From: Citricoccus sp. WCRC_4
Lineage (GTDB): Bacteria > Actinomycetota > Actinomycetes > Actinomycetales > Micrococcaceae
DNA: 11,024 nucleotides
Assembly (NCBI GenBank): GCA_026645375.1
Contig: JAPFFX010000321.1
Span: 1-11,024 of the forward strand
Reading direction: 5' to 3'
Positions 1 through 5,495 of the stretch are shown piece after piece. A program made the translations under genes and the position numbers. The number at the start of each line of letters is the position of its first letter. Within the stretch, counting starts at the first letter, position 1. The notes under the pieces are model-generated. The model was not told the origin of the DNA, made no database searches, and was given only the letters and a program-made list of their open reading frames with translations.

Positions 1-1
1 G

Positions 2-673
2 GGGCCCGTGGTGCTCACCCTCTCCACCGGCGAGGAGATCGAGACCGACCGGGTCCTGCTGGCCACGGGTCGTCACCCCCGTGACCGGGTGGGCGTGGAT
101 GAGTACTGCCGCGTCCTGACCACGGGGCCGGGAACGGACCCGGGGACGCTCGTTCCTGGTCGCTACGCGATCGGCGACCTGACCGGCCTCGGGCCCTTCA
201 CCCACACCTCGATGGCGCAGTCCGCCCTCGTGGCCCGCCGGCTGCTGGCGGAGGATGCGGGGGACAGCGCGGGGGGTGAGGGGCGCGACGGCAACCGGCC
301 GTTCCCGACGGGGTCCGTACCGCGGGTGACCTACACGCGCCCGGAGGTGGCCGCCGTCGGACGTTCCGCGGGGGCGGCCGGGACCGGGGACGGGACGCTG
401 CGGACGGCCCGGGTGGACCTGGCCGGGAGTACCCGGGGTTGGATCGACGAGGTTGCCGGAAGCGTCACCCTCGTGGCGGGCGGCCACGGGACGCCGGACG
501 CCGGGGTGCTGGTGGGGGCGTCCGTGGTGGGACCGCATGCAGGGGAGGTCATCGGCGCGCTCACCGTGGCCGTGCACGCCCGCGTGGCGCTCGTCGAGCT
601 GGACCGCATCCCCTGGGCCTACCCCACCCTGCACCGGGCCATCGGTACGGCCGTGTCTGCATTGGTGGGGTGA
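2..673 (+). CDS. NAD(P)/FAD-dependent pyridine nucleotide-disulfide oxidoreductase, C-terminal part (5' end outside window)
   Basis: The reading frame is open from the window edge, so this is a 3' fragment of 223 codons. It starts in the second half of the central nucleotide-binding region (ATGRHPRD). A FAD-binding motif follows (YAIGDLTG, then FTHTSMAQSALVARRLL), then the dimerisation domain (PRVTYTRPEVAAVG through to IPWAYPTLHRAIG). This layout matches class I flavin disulfide reductases (lipoamide dehydrogenase, mercuric reductase and mycothione reductase relatives), soluble homodimers that move electrons from NAD(P)H to a disulfide or other acceptor. The His and Glu of the usual C-terminal HPTxxE active-site motif are Tyr and Arg here, as I recall for an actinobacterial subfamily of unknown substrate. 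Classical dithiol chemistry is therefore doubtful. An Asp/Gly-rich stretch (AEDAGDSAGGEGRDGN) is inserted before the dimerisation domain. The redox-active CxxxxC would lie upstream of the window. The fold is sure; the substrate is unknown. Confidence 0.85.
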   Translation, partial: GPVVLTLSTGEEIETDRVLLATGRHPRDRVGVDEYCRVLTTGPGTDPGTLVPGRYAIGDLTGLGPFTHTSMAQSALVARRLLAEDAGDSAGGEGRDGNRPFPTGSVPRVTYTRPEVAAVGRSAGAAGTGDGTLRTARVDLAGSTRGWIDEVAGSVTLVAGGHGTPDAGVLVGASVVGPHAGEVIGALTVAVHARVALVELDRIPWAYPTLHRAIGTAVSALVG

Positions 674-731
674 ACCAGGGCGACACGCCGTGCCGGAAGG
701 TGATCCGGGCCCCTTTTCCCGAGCCGCGGAC

Positions 732-861
732 TGTGCACAACGACCGCGTGTCCTGTCCACATCCTGTGGACGTTCGACCCCCGATCGCCGTCGATCGCCG
801 TGAATCCGCCGATCTGGGCCCGTGCCGTCACCGAAGGTTCATCCACACCGGCTGTGGACGG
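732..861. promoter_or_regulatory. Cluster of five DnaA-box-like 9-mers
   Basis: Compared with the known consensus TTGTCCACA (TTATCCACA in E. coli), five sites lie in 130 bp. 732-740 is TTGTGCACA on the minus strand (one mismatch). 753-761 is CTGTCCACA (one mismatch). 765-773 is ACGTCCACA on the minus strand (two mismatches). 839-847 is TCATCCACA (one mismatch to TTATCCACA). 853-861 is CCGTCCACA on the minus strand (two mismatches). The last four form two inverted pairs: GTCCACA-TCC-TGTGGAC at 755-771 and TCCACA-CCGGC-TGTGGA at 842-858. DnaA is known to bind and regulate the nrdAB promoter in E. coli, so a similar role here is plausible but inferred. The perfect 7-bp hairpin at 755-771 could instead serve the upstream gene's 3' end, though it has no T tract. 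Confidence 0.45.
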
Positions 862-888
862 GGTGGGGAAACGGGCGACACGGCCCAA

Positions 889-936
889 TGCCATGATGTT
901 GTGGTTGGTGCGTTCGGAGACCACTAGATGTAGTAT
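889..936. promoter_or_regulatory. Tandem NrdR-box-like operators
   Basis: The proximal site, CCACTAGATGTAGTAT (921-936), matches 12 of 16 positions of the known NrdR box ACACWATATWTWGTGT. The distal site, TGCCATGATGTTGTGG (889-904), is weaker (9 of 16) but shares the GATGT core and the right-hand GT. Their starts are 32 bp apart, about three helical turns. This is the paired, same-face arrangement typical of NrdR, the zinc-finger/ATP-cone repressor of ribonucleotide reductase operons. The proximal box overlaps the likely -10 region, so binding would block RNA polymerase. Identification rests on motif, spacing and the nrdHIEF context; the nrdR gene itself is not in the window. Confidence 0.65.
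905..936 (+). promoter_or_regulatory. Possible nrdHIEF promoter
   Basis: TAGTAT at 931-936 fits a TANNNT -10 hexamer in the only A/T-rich stretch of the region and lies inside the proximal NrdR-like box. TTGGTG at 905-910 is the best -35 candidate, but the 20-base spacer is long, so the -35 assignment is weak. Transcription would start near 943 and give a leader of about 137 bases before nrdH. Confidence 0.4.
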
Positions 937-948
937 CTAAGTCATGAG

Positions 949-977
949 TTCGTGCAGCGCTCGCGGAGCGGCACGAG
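949..977 (+). other. Leader stem-loop at the predicted 5' end of the nrd transcript
   Basis: CGTGC (951-955) pairs with GCACG (971-975), and CGCTC (958-962) pairs with GAGCG (966-970) around a GCG loop. A two-base bulge (956-957) separates the two stems. T950-A976 and a T949-G977 wobble extend the base. It lies a few bases downstream of the predicted transcription start, so it may protect the mRNA 5' end. It has no T tract and is not a terminator. The role is inferred. Confidence 0.4.
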
Positions 978-1079
978 GCTCCACAGACATCCAGAATCAC
1001 GCAGATTCACCGTATTTCAGCCATGCATGCCCGTCGTTCCGGCCCTGCCGGAGGCGGTCACGAGGACAGGGGAACTAAC

Positions 1080-1325
1080 ATGACCGTCACCGTCTACTCC
1101 AAGCCGGCGTGCGTCCAGTGCAACGCCACCTACCGCGCCCTGGACAAGAAGGGCATCGCCTACGAGGTCGTGGACATGTCCCAGGACGCCGACGCCCTGG
1201 AGCGCGTGCGCGCCCTCGGTTACATGCAGGCGCCCGTCGTGATGACCGGTGACGAGCACTGGTCCGGCTTCCGCCCGGACAAGATCGAGGAGCTGGCCTC
1301 CGTCCTCGCCTCCTCGGTGGCCTGA
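1080..1325 (+). CDS. nrdH: NrdH glutaredoxin-like redoxin (electron donor of class Ib ribonucleotide reductase)
   Basis: This 81-residue cytoplasmic thioredoxin-fold protein reduces the NrdE active-site disulfide after each catalytic cycle. NrdH proteins look like glutaredoxins but are usually reduced by thioredoxin reductase. Visible features are the N-terminal strand VTVYSKP, the redox motif C11-V-Q-C14, the cis-proline segment at APVV (P52) and the NrdH signature WSGFRPDKI at 61-69. The length is normal for the family. An in-frame ATG exists at 1023, but the start at 1080 is preferred because homologues begin at this point and an AGGACAGGGG purine tract lies just upstream. It is the first gene of nrdHIEF, 17 bases before nrdI, and lies downstream of NrdR-like operators. 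Identification is secure. Confidence 0.96.
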   Translation: MTVTVYSKPACVQCNATYRALDKKGIAYEVVDMSQDADALERVRALGYMQAPVVMTGDEHWSGFRPDKIEELASVLASSVA

Positions 1326-1342
1326 GGCCCGAAGGAGACACC

Positions 1343-1813
1343 ATGACGAGCGCGGTCAGCGAGAGCAGGCCGGTGGGCGCCGCGGGTCCCCAGGACCCGC
1401 GTCCCACGGATGCGCGGCTGGTCTACTTCTCCTCCGCCTCCGGCTACACGCACCGCTTCGTGACCAAGCTGGGCCTCGGGGAGGGGGAGACCGCGCGGCT
1501 CCCGCTGATGACCCGGGAGCCCACCCTGCTGGCCACCCGGCCCTTCGTGCTGGTGGTCCCCACCTACGGAGGGGGAGACGGCAGGGGCGCCGTGCCGAAG
1601 CAGGTCATCAAGTTCCTGAACGTCAAGGCGAACAGGGACCTCCTCCAGGGCGTGATCGCCGGGGGGAACACGAACTTCTACGAGGCGTACTGCCTCGCCG
1701 GGGACATCATCTCCCGCAAGTGCGGAGTCCCCCTGATGTACAGATTCGAACTCATGGGCACGCCGGAGGACGTCACGGCCGTGCGTGAAGGATTGGAAGG
1801 TTTTTGGGCATGA
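1343..1813 (+). CDS. nrdI: NrdI flavodoxin-like activator of class Ib ribonucleotide reductase
   Basis: NrdI is an FMN protein that supplies oxidant (superoxide) for assembly of the dimanganese-tyrosyl radical cofactor of NrdF. The 156 residues show the phosphate-binding loop YFSSASGYTHRF (about 28-39), the flavin loop VVPTYGGGDGRGAVPKQV (71-88) and the C-terminal NrdI block ending CGVPLMYRFELMGTPEDV. The start has a clear GAAGGAG site (1331-1337). The first 24 or so residues (MTSAVSESRPVGAAGPQ...) precede the normal beginning of the family and are low in complexity; no later in-frame ATG or GTG fits the conserved start, so the extension appears real. The usual G-N-x-N-F-G loop reads GNTNFY (108-113), with Tyr in place of the last Gly. 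Its stop codon overlaps the nrdE start (ATGA). Identification is secure. Confidence 0.95.
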   Translation: MTSAVSESRPVGAAGPQDPRPTDARLVYFSSASGYTHRFVTKLGLGEGETARLPLMTREPTLLATRPFVLVVPTYGGGDGRGAVPKQVIKFLNVKANRDLLQGVIAGGNTNFYEAYCLAGDIISRKCGVPLMYRFELMGTPEDVTAVREGLEGFWA

Positions 1814-3978
1814 CAGTCACCGAACAGGACATGATCAGGTCGGCCAAGCAGCTGCCCGCGGCCTGGCAGAACCTCGGCTACCACGAGCTGAACGCCATGC
1901 TGAACCTGTACGGCCCGGACGGGAAGATCCAGTTCGAGGCCGACCACGCCGCCGCACGGCAGTACTTCCTGCAGCACGTCAACAACAACACGGTCTTCTT
2001 CCACGACCTGGACGAGAAGCTGGCCTACCTCGTGGACAACGACTACTACGAGGCCTCGACGCTGGACCAGTACTCCGCCGAGTTCAAGCACTCGCTGTGG
2101 GACCACGCCTACAAGCTGAAGTTCCGCTTCCCCACCTTCCTCGGGGCCTTCAAGTTCTACACCTCGTACGCGCTGAAGACCTTCGACGGCAACCGCTACC
2201 TCGAACGGTACGAGGACCGCGTGTGCATGGTCGCCCTGCACCTGGCCCAGGGTGAGGAGCAGCTCGCCACCGACCTGGTGGACGAGATGATCGGCGGCCG
2301 GTTCCAGCCGGCCACGCCCACCTTCCTCAACGCCGGCAAGGCCCAGCGCGGTGAGCTCGTCTCCTGCTTCCTGCTGCGCATCGAGGACAACATGGAGTCG
2401 ATCGCCCGCGGCATCAACTCCTCCCTGCAGCTGTCCAAGCGCGGCGGCGGCGTGGCCCTGTCCCTGACGAACATCCGTGAGCACGGCGCGCCGATCAAGC
2501 AGATCGAGAACCAGTCCTCCGGTGTCATCCCCGTGATGAAGCTCCTCGAGGACTCCTTCTCCTACGCGAACCAGCTCGGGGCGCGCCAGGGTGCCGGTGC
2601 GGTCTACCTGCACGCCCACCACCCGGACATCTACCGGTTCCTCGACACCAAGCGGGAGAACGCGGACGAGAAGATCCGCATCAAGACCCTCTCCCTGGGC
2701 GTGGTCATCCCGGACATCACCTTCGAGCTGGCCAAGAAGAACGAGGACATGTACCTCTTCAGCCCGTATGACGTCCAGCGCGTCTACGGCAAGCCCTTCA
2801 CCGAGGTCTCGGTGACGGAGAAGTACTACGAGATGGTCGACGACGCGCGGATCAAGAAGACCAAGATCAACGCGCGTGAGTTCTTCCAGACCCTGGCCGA
2901 GATCCAGTTCGAGTCCGGGTACCCGTACGTCGTGTTCGAGGACACGGTGAACCGCGCCAACCCCATCAAGGGCCGGATCACCATGTCCAACCTGTGCTCG
3001 GAGATCCTGCAGGTCTCCGAGGCCTCCGAGTTCAACGAGGACCTGTCCTACGCCCACGTCGGCAAGGACATCTCCTGCAACCTCGGCTCCATGAACATCG
3101 CCAAGACCATGGACTCCCCGGACTTCGGCAAGTCGATCGAGACCGCGATCCGGGCCCTGACGGCGGTGTCCACCATGTCCGAGATCGAGTCCGTCCCCTC
3201 CATCGTCAAGGGCAACGACTCCTCGCACGCCATCGGCCTGGGGCAGATGAACCTGCACGGCTACCTGGCCCGCGAGCGGGTCCACTACGGGTCCGAGGAG
3301 GGCATCGACTTCACGAACATCTACTTCTACACGGTGCTCTTCCACGCCCTGCGCGCCTCCAACCGGATCTCCATCGAGACCGGCCAGCGTTTCGGGGGGT
3401 TCGAGGACTCGAAGTATGCCTCCGGGGAGTTCTTCGACAAGTACACCGACCAGGAGTGGGTGCCGGCCACCGGCAAGGTCGCCCAGCTGTTCGCGGAGTC
3501 CGAGGTGGCCATCCCCACCCAGGACGACTGGCGCGCGCTGAAGGCCTCCGTCATGGAGCACGGCATCTTCAACCAGAACCTGCAGGCCGTCCCGCCGACC
3601 GGTTCGATCTCCTACATCAACAACTCGACCTCCTCGATCCACCCGGTGGCCTCGAAGATCGAGATCCGCAAGGAGGGCAAGCTGGGCCGCGTGTACTACC
3701 CGGCGCCGTACCTGACGAACGAGAACCTCGAGTACTACGACGATGCCTACGAGATCGGTTACGAGAAGGTCATCGACACCTACGCCGCTGCCACCCAGCA
3801 CGTGGACCAGGGCCTGTCCCTGACGCTGTTCTTCAAGGACACCGCCACCACCCGTGACCTGAACAAGGCGCAGATCTACGCCTGGCGCAAGGGCATCAAG
3901 ACCATCTACTACATCCGGCTGCGCCAGCTCGCGCTGGAAGGCACCGAGGTGGAGGGCTGCGTCTCCTGCATGCTGTAG
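1810..3978 (+). CDS. nrdE: NrdE, class Ib ribonucleoside-diphosphate reductase large (catalytic) subunit
   Basis: NrdE reduces ribonucleoside diphosphates to deoxyribonucleotides, using a radical from NrdF and electrons from NrdH. The 722 residues are a normal NrdE length. There is no N-terminal ATP-cone activity domain, as expected for class Ib. The catalytic set is complete: redox pair C186 (ELVSCFLL) and C423 (ISCNLGSMN), thiyl-radical C396 with N394 and E398 in SNLCSEI, radical-transfer tyrosines Y700-Y701 (TIYYIRLRQ) and the C-terminal shuttle pair C717-V-S-C720. The phosphate-binding stretch PPTGSISYINNSTSSIHP is at 595-612. The ATG at 1810 overlaps the nrdI stop (ATGA), which indicates translational coupling. 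A GGAAGG site lies at 1795-1800. A TTG six bases earlier is possible but less likely. Codon use matches its neighbours. Confidence 0.97.
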   Translation: MTVTEQDMIRSAKQLPAAWQNLGYHELNAMLNLYGPDGKIQFEADHAAARQYFLQHVNNNTVFFHDLDEKLAYLVDNDYYEASTLDQYSAEFKHSLWDHAYKLKFRFPTFLGAFKFYTSYALKTFDGNRYLERYEDRVCMVALHLAQGEEQLATDLVDEMIGGRFQPATPTFLNAGKAQRGELVSCFLLRIEDNMESIARGINSSLQLSKRGGGVALSLTNIREHGAPIKQIENQSSGVIPVMKLLEDSFSYANQLGARQGAGAVYLHAHHPDIYRFLDTKRENADEKIRIKTLSLGVVIPDITFELAKKNEDMYLFSPYDVQRVYGKPFTEVSVTEKYYEMVDDARIKKTKINAREFFQTLAEIQFESGYPYVVFEDTVNRANPIKGRITMSNLCSEILQVSEASEFNEDLSYAHVGKDISCNLGSMNIAKTMDSPDFGKSIETAIRALTAVSTMSEIESVPSIVKGNDSSHAIGLGQMNLHGYLARERVHYGSEEGIDFTNIYFYTVLFHALRASNRISIETGQRFGGFEDSKYASGEFFDKYTDQEWVPATGKVAQLFAESEVAIPTQDDWRALKASVMEHGIFNQNLQAVPPTGSISYINNSTSSIHPVASKIEIRKEGKLGRVYYPAPYLTNENLEYYDDAYEIGYEKVIDTYAAATQHVDQGLSLTLFFKDTATTRDLNKAQIYAWRKGIKTIYYIRLRQLALEGTEVEGCVSCML

Positions 3979-4036
3979 GGGCCGAACGACCTCCGATCAC
4001 CACCACCACCAACGTTTGAGTGAGGACGACACCACG

Positions 4037-5014
4037 ATGATGGCTGATGCTGTCAAGACCCTCGAGACCGTCGAGGCGATCAACTGGAACCGCATCCAGG
4101 ACGACAAGGACGTCGAGGTCTGGAACCGCCTGACCTCCAACTTCTGGCTGCCCGAGAAGGTGCCGCTGTCCAATGACATCCAGTCCTGGGCCACCCTGAC
4201 CGAGGACGAGAAGGTCCTCACCATGCGGGTGTTCACCGGCCTGACCCTGCTGGACACCATCCAGGGCACCGTGGGGGCGGTCTCGCTCATCCCGGACTCG
4301 CTGACCACCCATGAGGAGGCGGTGTACACGAACATCGCGTTCATGGAGTCCGTCCACGCCAAGAGCTACTCCTCGATCTTCTCCACGCTGGCCAACACCA
4401 AGGAGATCGACGACGCCTTCCGCTGGTCGCAGGAGAACGCGAACCTGCAGAAGAAGGCCCGGATCATCCTGGACTACTACCACGGTGACGATCCGCTGAA
4501 GAAGAAGGTCGCCTCCACGATCCTGGAGTCGTTCCTGTTCTACTCCGGCTTCTACCTGCCCATGTACTGGTCCTCGCGCGCCAAGCTCACCAACACCGCG
4601 GACCTGATCCGGCTGATCATCCGTGACGAGGCGGTGCACGGCTACTACATCGGGTACAAGTACCAGCGCGGGCTGGAGACCCAGTCCGCAGAGCGCCAGC
4701 AGGAACTCAAGGACTACACCTTCGAGCTGTTGTTCGAGCTGTACGAGAACGAGGTCCAGTACACCCACGACCTCTACGACTCCGTGGGCCTGGCCGAGGA
4801 TGCCAAGAAGTTCCTGCACTACAACGCCAACAAGGCCCTGATGAACCTGGGTTACGAGGGCATGTTCCCGTCCAGCGTCACGGACGTGAACCCGGCGATC
4901 CTCTCGGCGCTGTCACCGAACGCGGATGAGAACCACGATTTCTTCTCCGGTTCCGGTTCCTCCTACGTGATCGGCAAGGCCGAGAACACCGAGGACGAGG
5001 ACTGGGACTTCTGA
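4037..5014 (+). CDS. nrdF: NrdF, class Ib ribonucleoside-diphosphate reductase small (radical) subunit
   Basis: NrdF holds the metal centre and stable tyrosyl radical that drives NrdE; in vivo class Ib enzymes generally use dimanganese with NrdI. All ligands are present at the family's spacing: D73 (LLDTIQ), E104 and H107 (FMESVHAKSY), E164 (ILESFLFYSGF), E198 and H201 (DEAVHGYYIGYK), with radical tyrosine Y111. The acidic C-terminal tail ending DEDWDF is the NrdE-docking peptide. The length of 325 residues is typical. The ATG at 4037 is chosen because GAGGA at 4022-4026 is well placed; a second ATG follows at once, and a TTG at 4016 would add seven residues (MSEDDTT). The gene begins 58 bases after nrdE, across a CAC-repeat spacer, and ends the operon at a strong terminator. 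Confidence 0.96.
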   Translation: MMADAVKTLETVEAINWNRIQDDKDVEVWNRLTSNFWLPEKVPLSNDIQSWATLTEDEKVLTMRVFTGLTLLDTIQGTVGAVSLIPDSLTTHEEAVYTNIAFMESVHAKSYSSIFSTLANTKEIDDAFRWSQENANLQKKARIILDYYHGDDPLKKKVASTILESFLFYSGFYLPMYWSSRAKLTNTADLIRLIIRDEAVHGYYIGYKYQRGLETQSAERQQELKDYTFELLFELYENEVQYTHDLYDSVGLAEDAKKFLHYNANKALMNLGYEGMFPSSVTDVNPAILSALSPNADENHDFFSGSGSSYVIGKAENTEDEDWDF

Positions 5015-5065
5015 TCTCCGAGAGATCCCGCACTCACTGAACCACGTCGGCAGAGGTGAGCAGGG

Positions 5066-5104
5066 AAGGGGACCGGTCCGGGCAATGCCCGGGCCGGTCC
5101 CCTT
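5066..5104 (+). terminator. Strong hairpin terminator of nrdHIEF
   Basis: The arms 5066-5083 and 5087-5104 form an 18-bp stem with one G-T wobble (T5077-G5093) around an AAT loop. The outer 11 pairs, AAGGGGACCGG with CCGGTCCCCTT, are perfect. The stem ends in TTCTGTCGT, only a weak T tract, as is common in actinobacterial terminators. It starts 52 bases after the nrdF stop. Because the stem is nearly symmetric it might stop transcription from either side. Confidence 0.85.
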
Positions 5105-5180
5105 CTGTCGTGCCGTCACATGGCCGGTGGCAGCCGTCTGGGGATCTCGTTTTCCCGGGCTCAAGGAGTCCGTGAGCATC

Positions 5181-5199
5181 AGATCACGAAAAGATCACG
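5181..5199. repeat. Helically phased direct repeat AGATCACG
   Basis: AGATCACG occurs at 5181-5188 and 5192-5199, a period of 11 bases, close to one DNA turn. GGATAACGG follows directly. Such phased half-sites often mark a regulator binding site, but I recognise no named motif, and the amidase start is about 300 bases downstream. Confidence 0.35.
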
Positions 5200-5389
5200 G
5201 ATAACGGTCGAAAGGACCGATGCGTGGGGCGTCCGCTGCGCAAGGTGTGCGTCACCGTCGCCCTCAGGGGCCGCGACGTGTCGTGAATCAGGGGAACCCG
5301 TCTACGGCATATTGGCCTGATCTGCGCGGATCCATCGCCTCAGACACGCCCGAACGGCACAAGAACAATTCATGAAGAGTGATGAAGTT

Positions 5390-5461
5390 GTGACAGTTAA
5401 GGAGTAATTTCAGCTTTCGCTTGATAACCTGTCCGAGGCGCAGACCTTAACTTGCGTCACA
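5390..5461. promoter_or_regulatory. Inverted repeat in the putative promoter region of the SLH amidase gene
   Basis: GTGACAGTTAAGG (5390-5402) is mirrored by CCTTAACTTGCGTCAC (5445-5460). The minus-strand copy reads GTGACGCAAGTTAAGG, so both share GTGAC and AGTTAAGG, with three extra bases in the second copy. TGTGAC/GTCACA extends the outer ends. About 42 bases separate the two arms, in A/T-richer DNA just before the gene. The GTNAC-type half-sites recall the direct repeats bound by MtrA, a known regulator of actinobacterial cell-wall genes, but the match is loose and the assignment is a guess. Confidence 0.35.
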
Positions 5462-5495
5462 CTCGCATCATGCATCACTTCTGAGGGAATCCGTC

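Larger units (their letters stand above)
674..1079. other. Gene-free control region upstream of nrdHIEF
   Basis: I see no convincing gene in these 406 bases. The short open frames lack ribosome binding sites and recognisable protein sequence. The region holds a perfect tandem duplication of CGATCGCCGT (782-791 and 792-801), a cluster of DnaA-box-like 9-mers (732-861), two NrdR-like sites (889-936), a possible promoter and a leader hairpin. The A/T content rises sharply around 920-945, as expected at a promoter in such a G+C-rich genome. Confidence 0.7.
5015..5495. other. Long intergenic region between nrdF and the SLH amidase gene
   Basis: I see no convincing gene in these 481 bases. They hold the nrd terminator (5066-5104), two helically phased AGATCACG repeats (5181-5199), a short hairpin CGGTC-GAAAG-GACCG (5205-5219), an ATCAGG/CCTGAT inverted repeat (5287-5292 and 5316-5321) and a larger GTGAC/GTTAAGG inverted repeat (5390-5461). 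Base composition turns A/T-rich from about 5360 to 5450, so the amidase promoter is probably there, though I cannot fix the hexamers. Confidence 0.6.

Noticed and set aside
755..771. Intrinsic terminator for the upstream flavin reductase
   Set aside because: The 7-bp stem is perfect but has no T tract and lies 82 bases after the stop. The same arms fit DnaA-like boxes better, and a second similar pair occurs at 842-858.
619..924. Minus-strand 101-codon open frame in the nrd upstream region
   Set aside because: There is no ribosome binding site, it overlaps the end of the upstream gene and covers the regulatory sites, and it has no protein-like pattern.
1678..3801. A 707-codon open frame on the minus strand across nrdE
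   Set aside because: It is antisense to a fully conserved nrdE. Its Val/Leu/Gly/Asp/Arg-rich composition is what high-G+C codon bias yields on the opposite strand. It has no domains.
3998..4013. CAC/ACC trinucleotide run between nrdE and nrdF
   Set aside because: It is a short simple-sequence spacer with no evidence of a processing site or regulatory structure.
5120..5320. 66-codon plus-strand open frame after the nrd terminator
   Set aside because: It has no convincing ribosome binding site, an Arg/Ser/Cys-rich random composition and no recognisable motif.
5260..5380. Possible c-di-AMP (ydaO-type) riboswitch before the amidase gene
   Set aside because: GGGGAACCC and CCGAAC occur, and such riboswitches are known before actinobacterial wall hydrolases. 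However, the conserved GGGTGAATC and the ACAGCTAACC-like 3' block are missing, so it cannot be supported by eye. An Rfam covariance search would decide.
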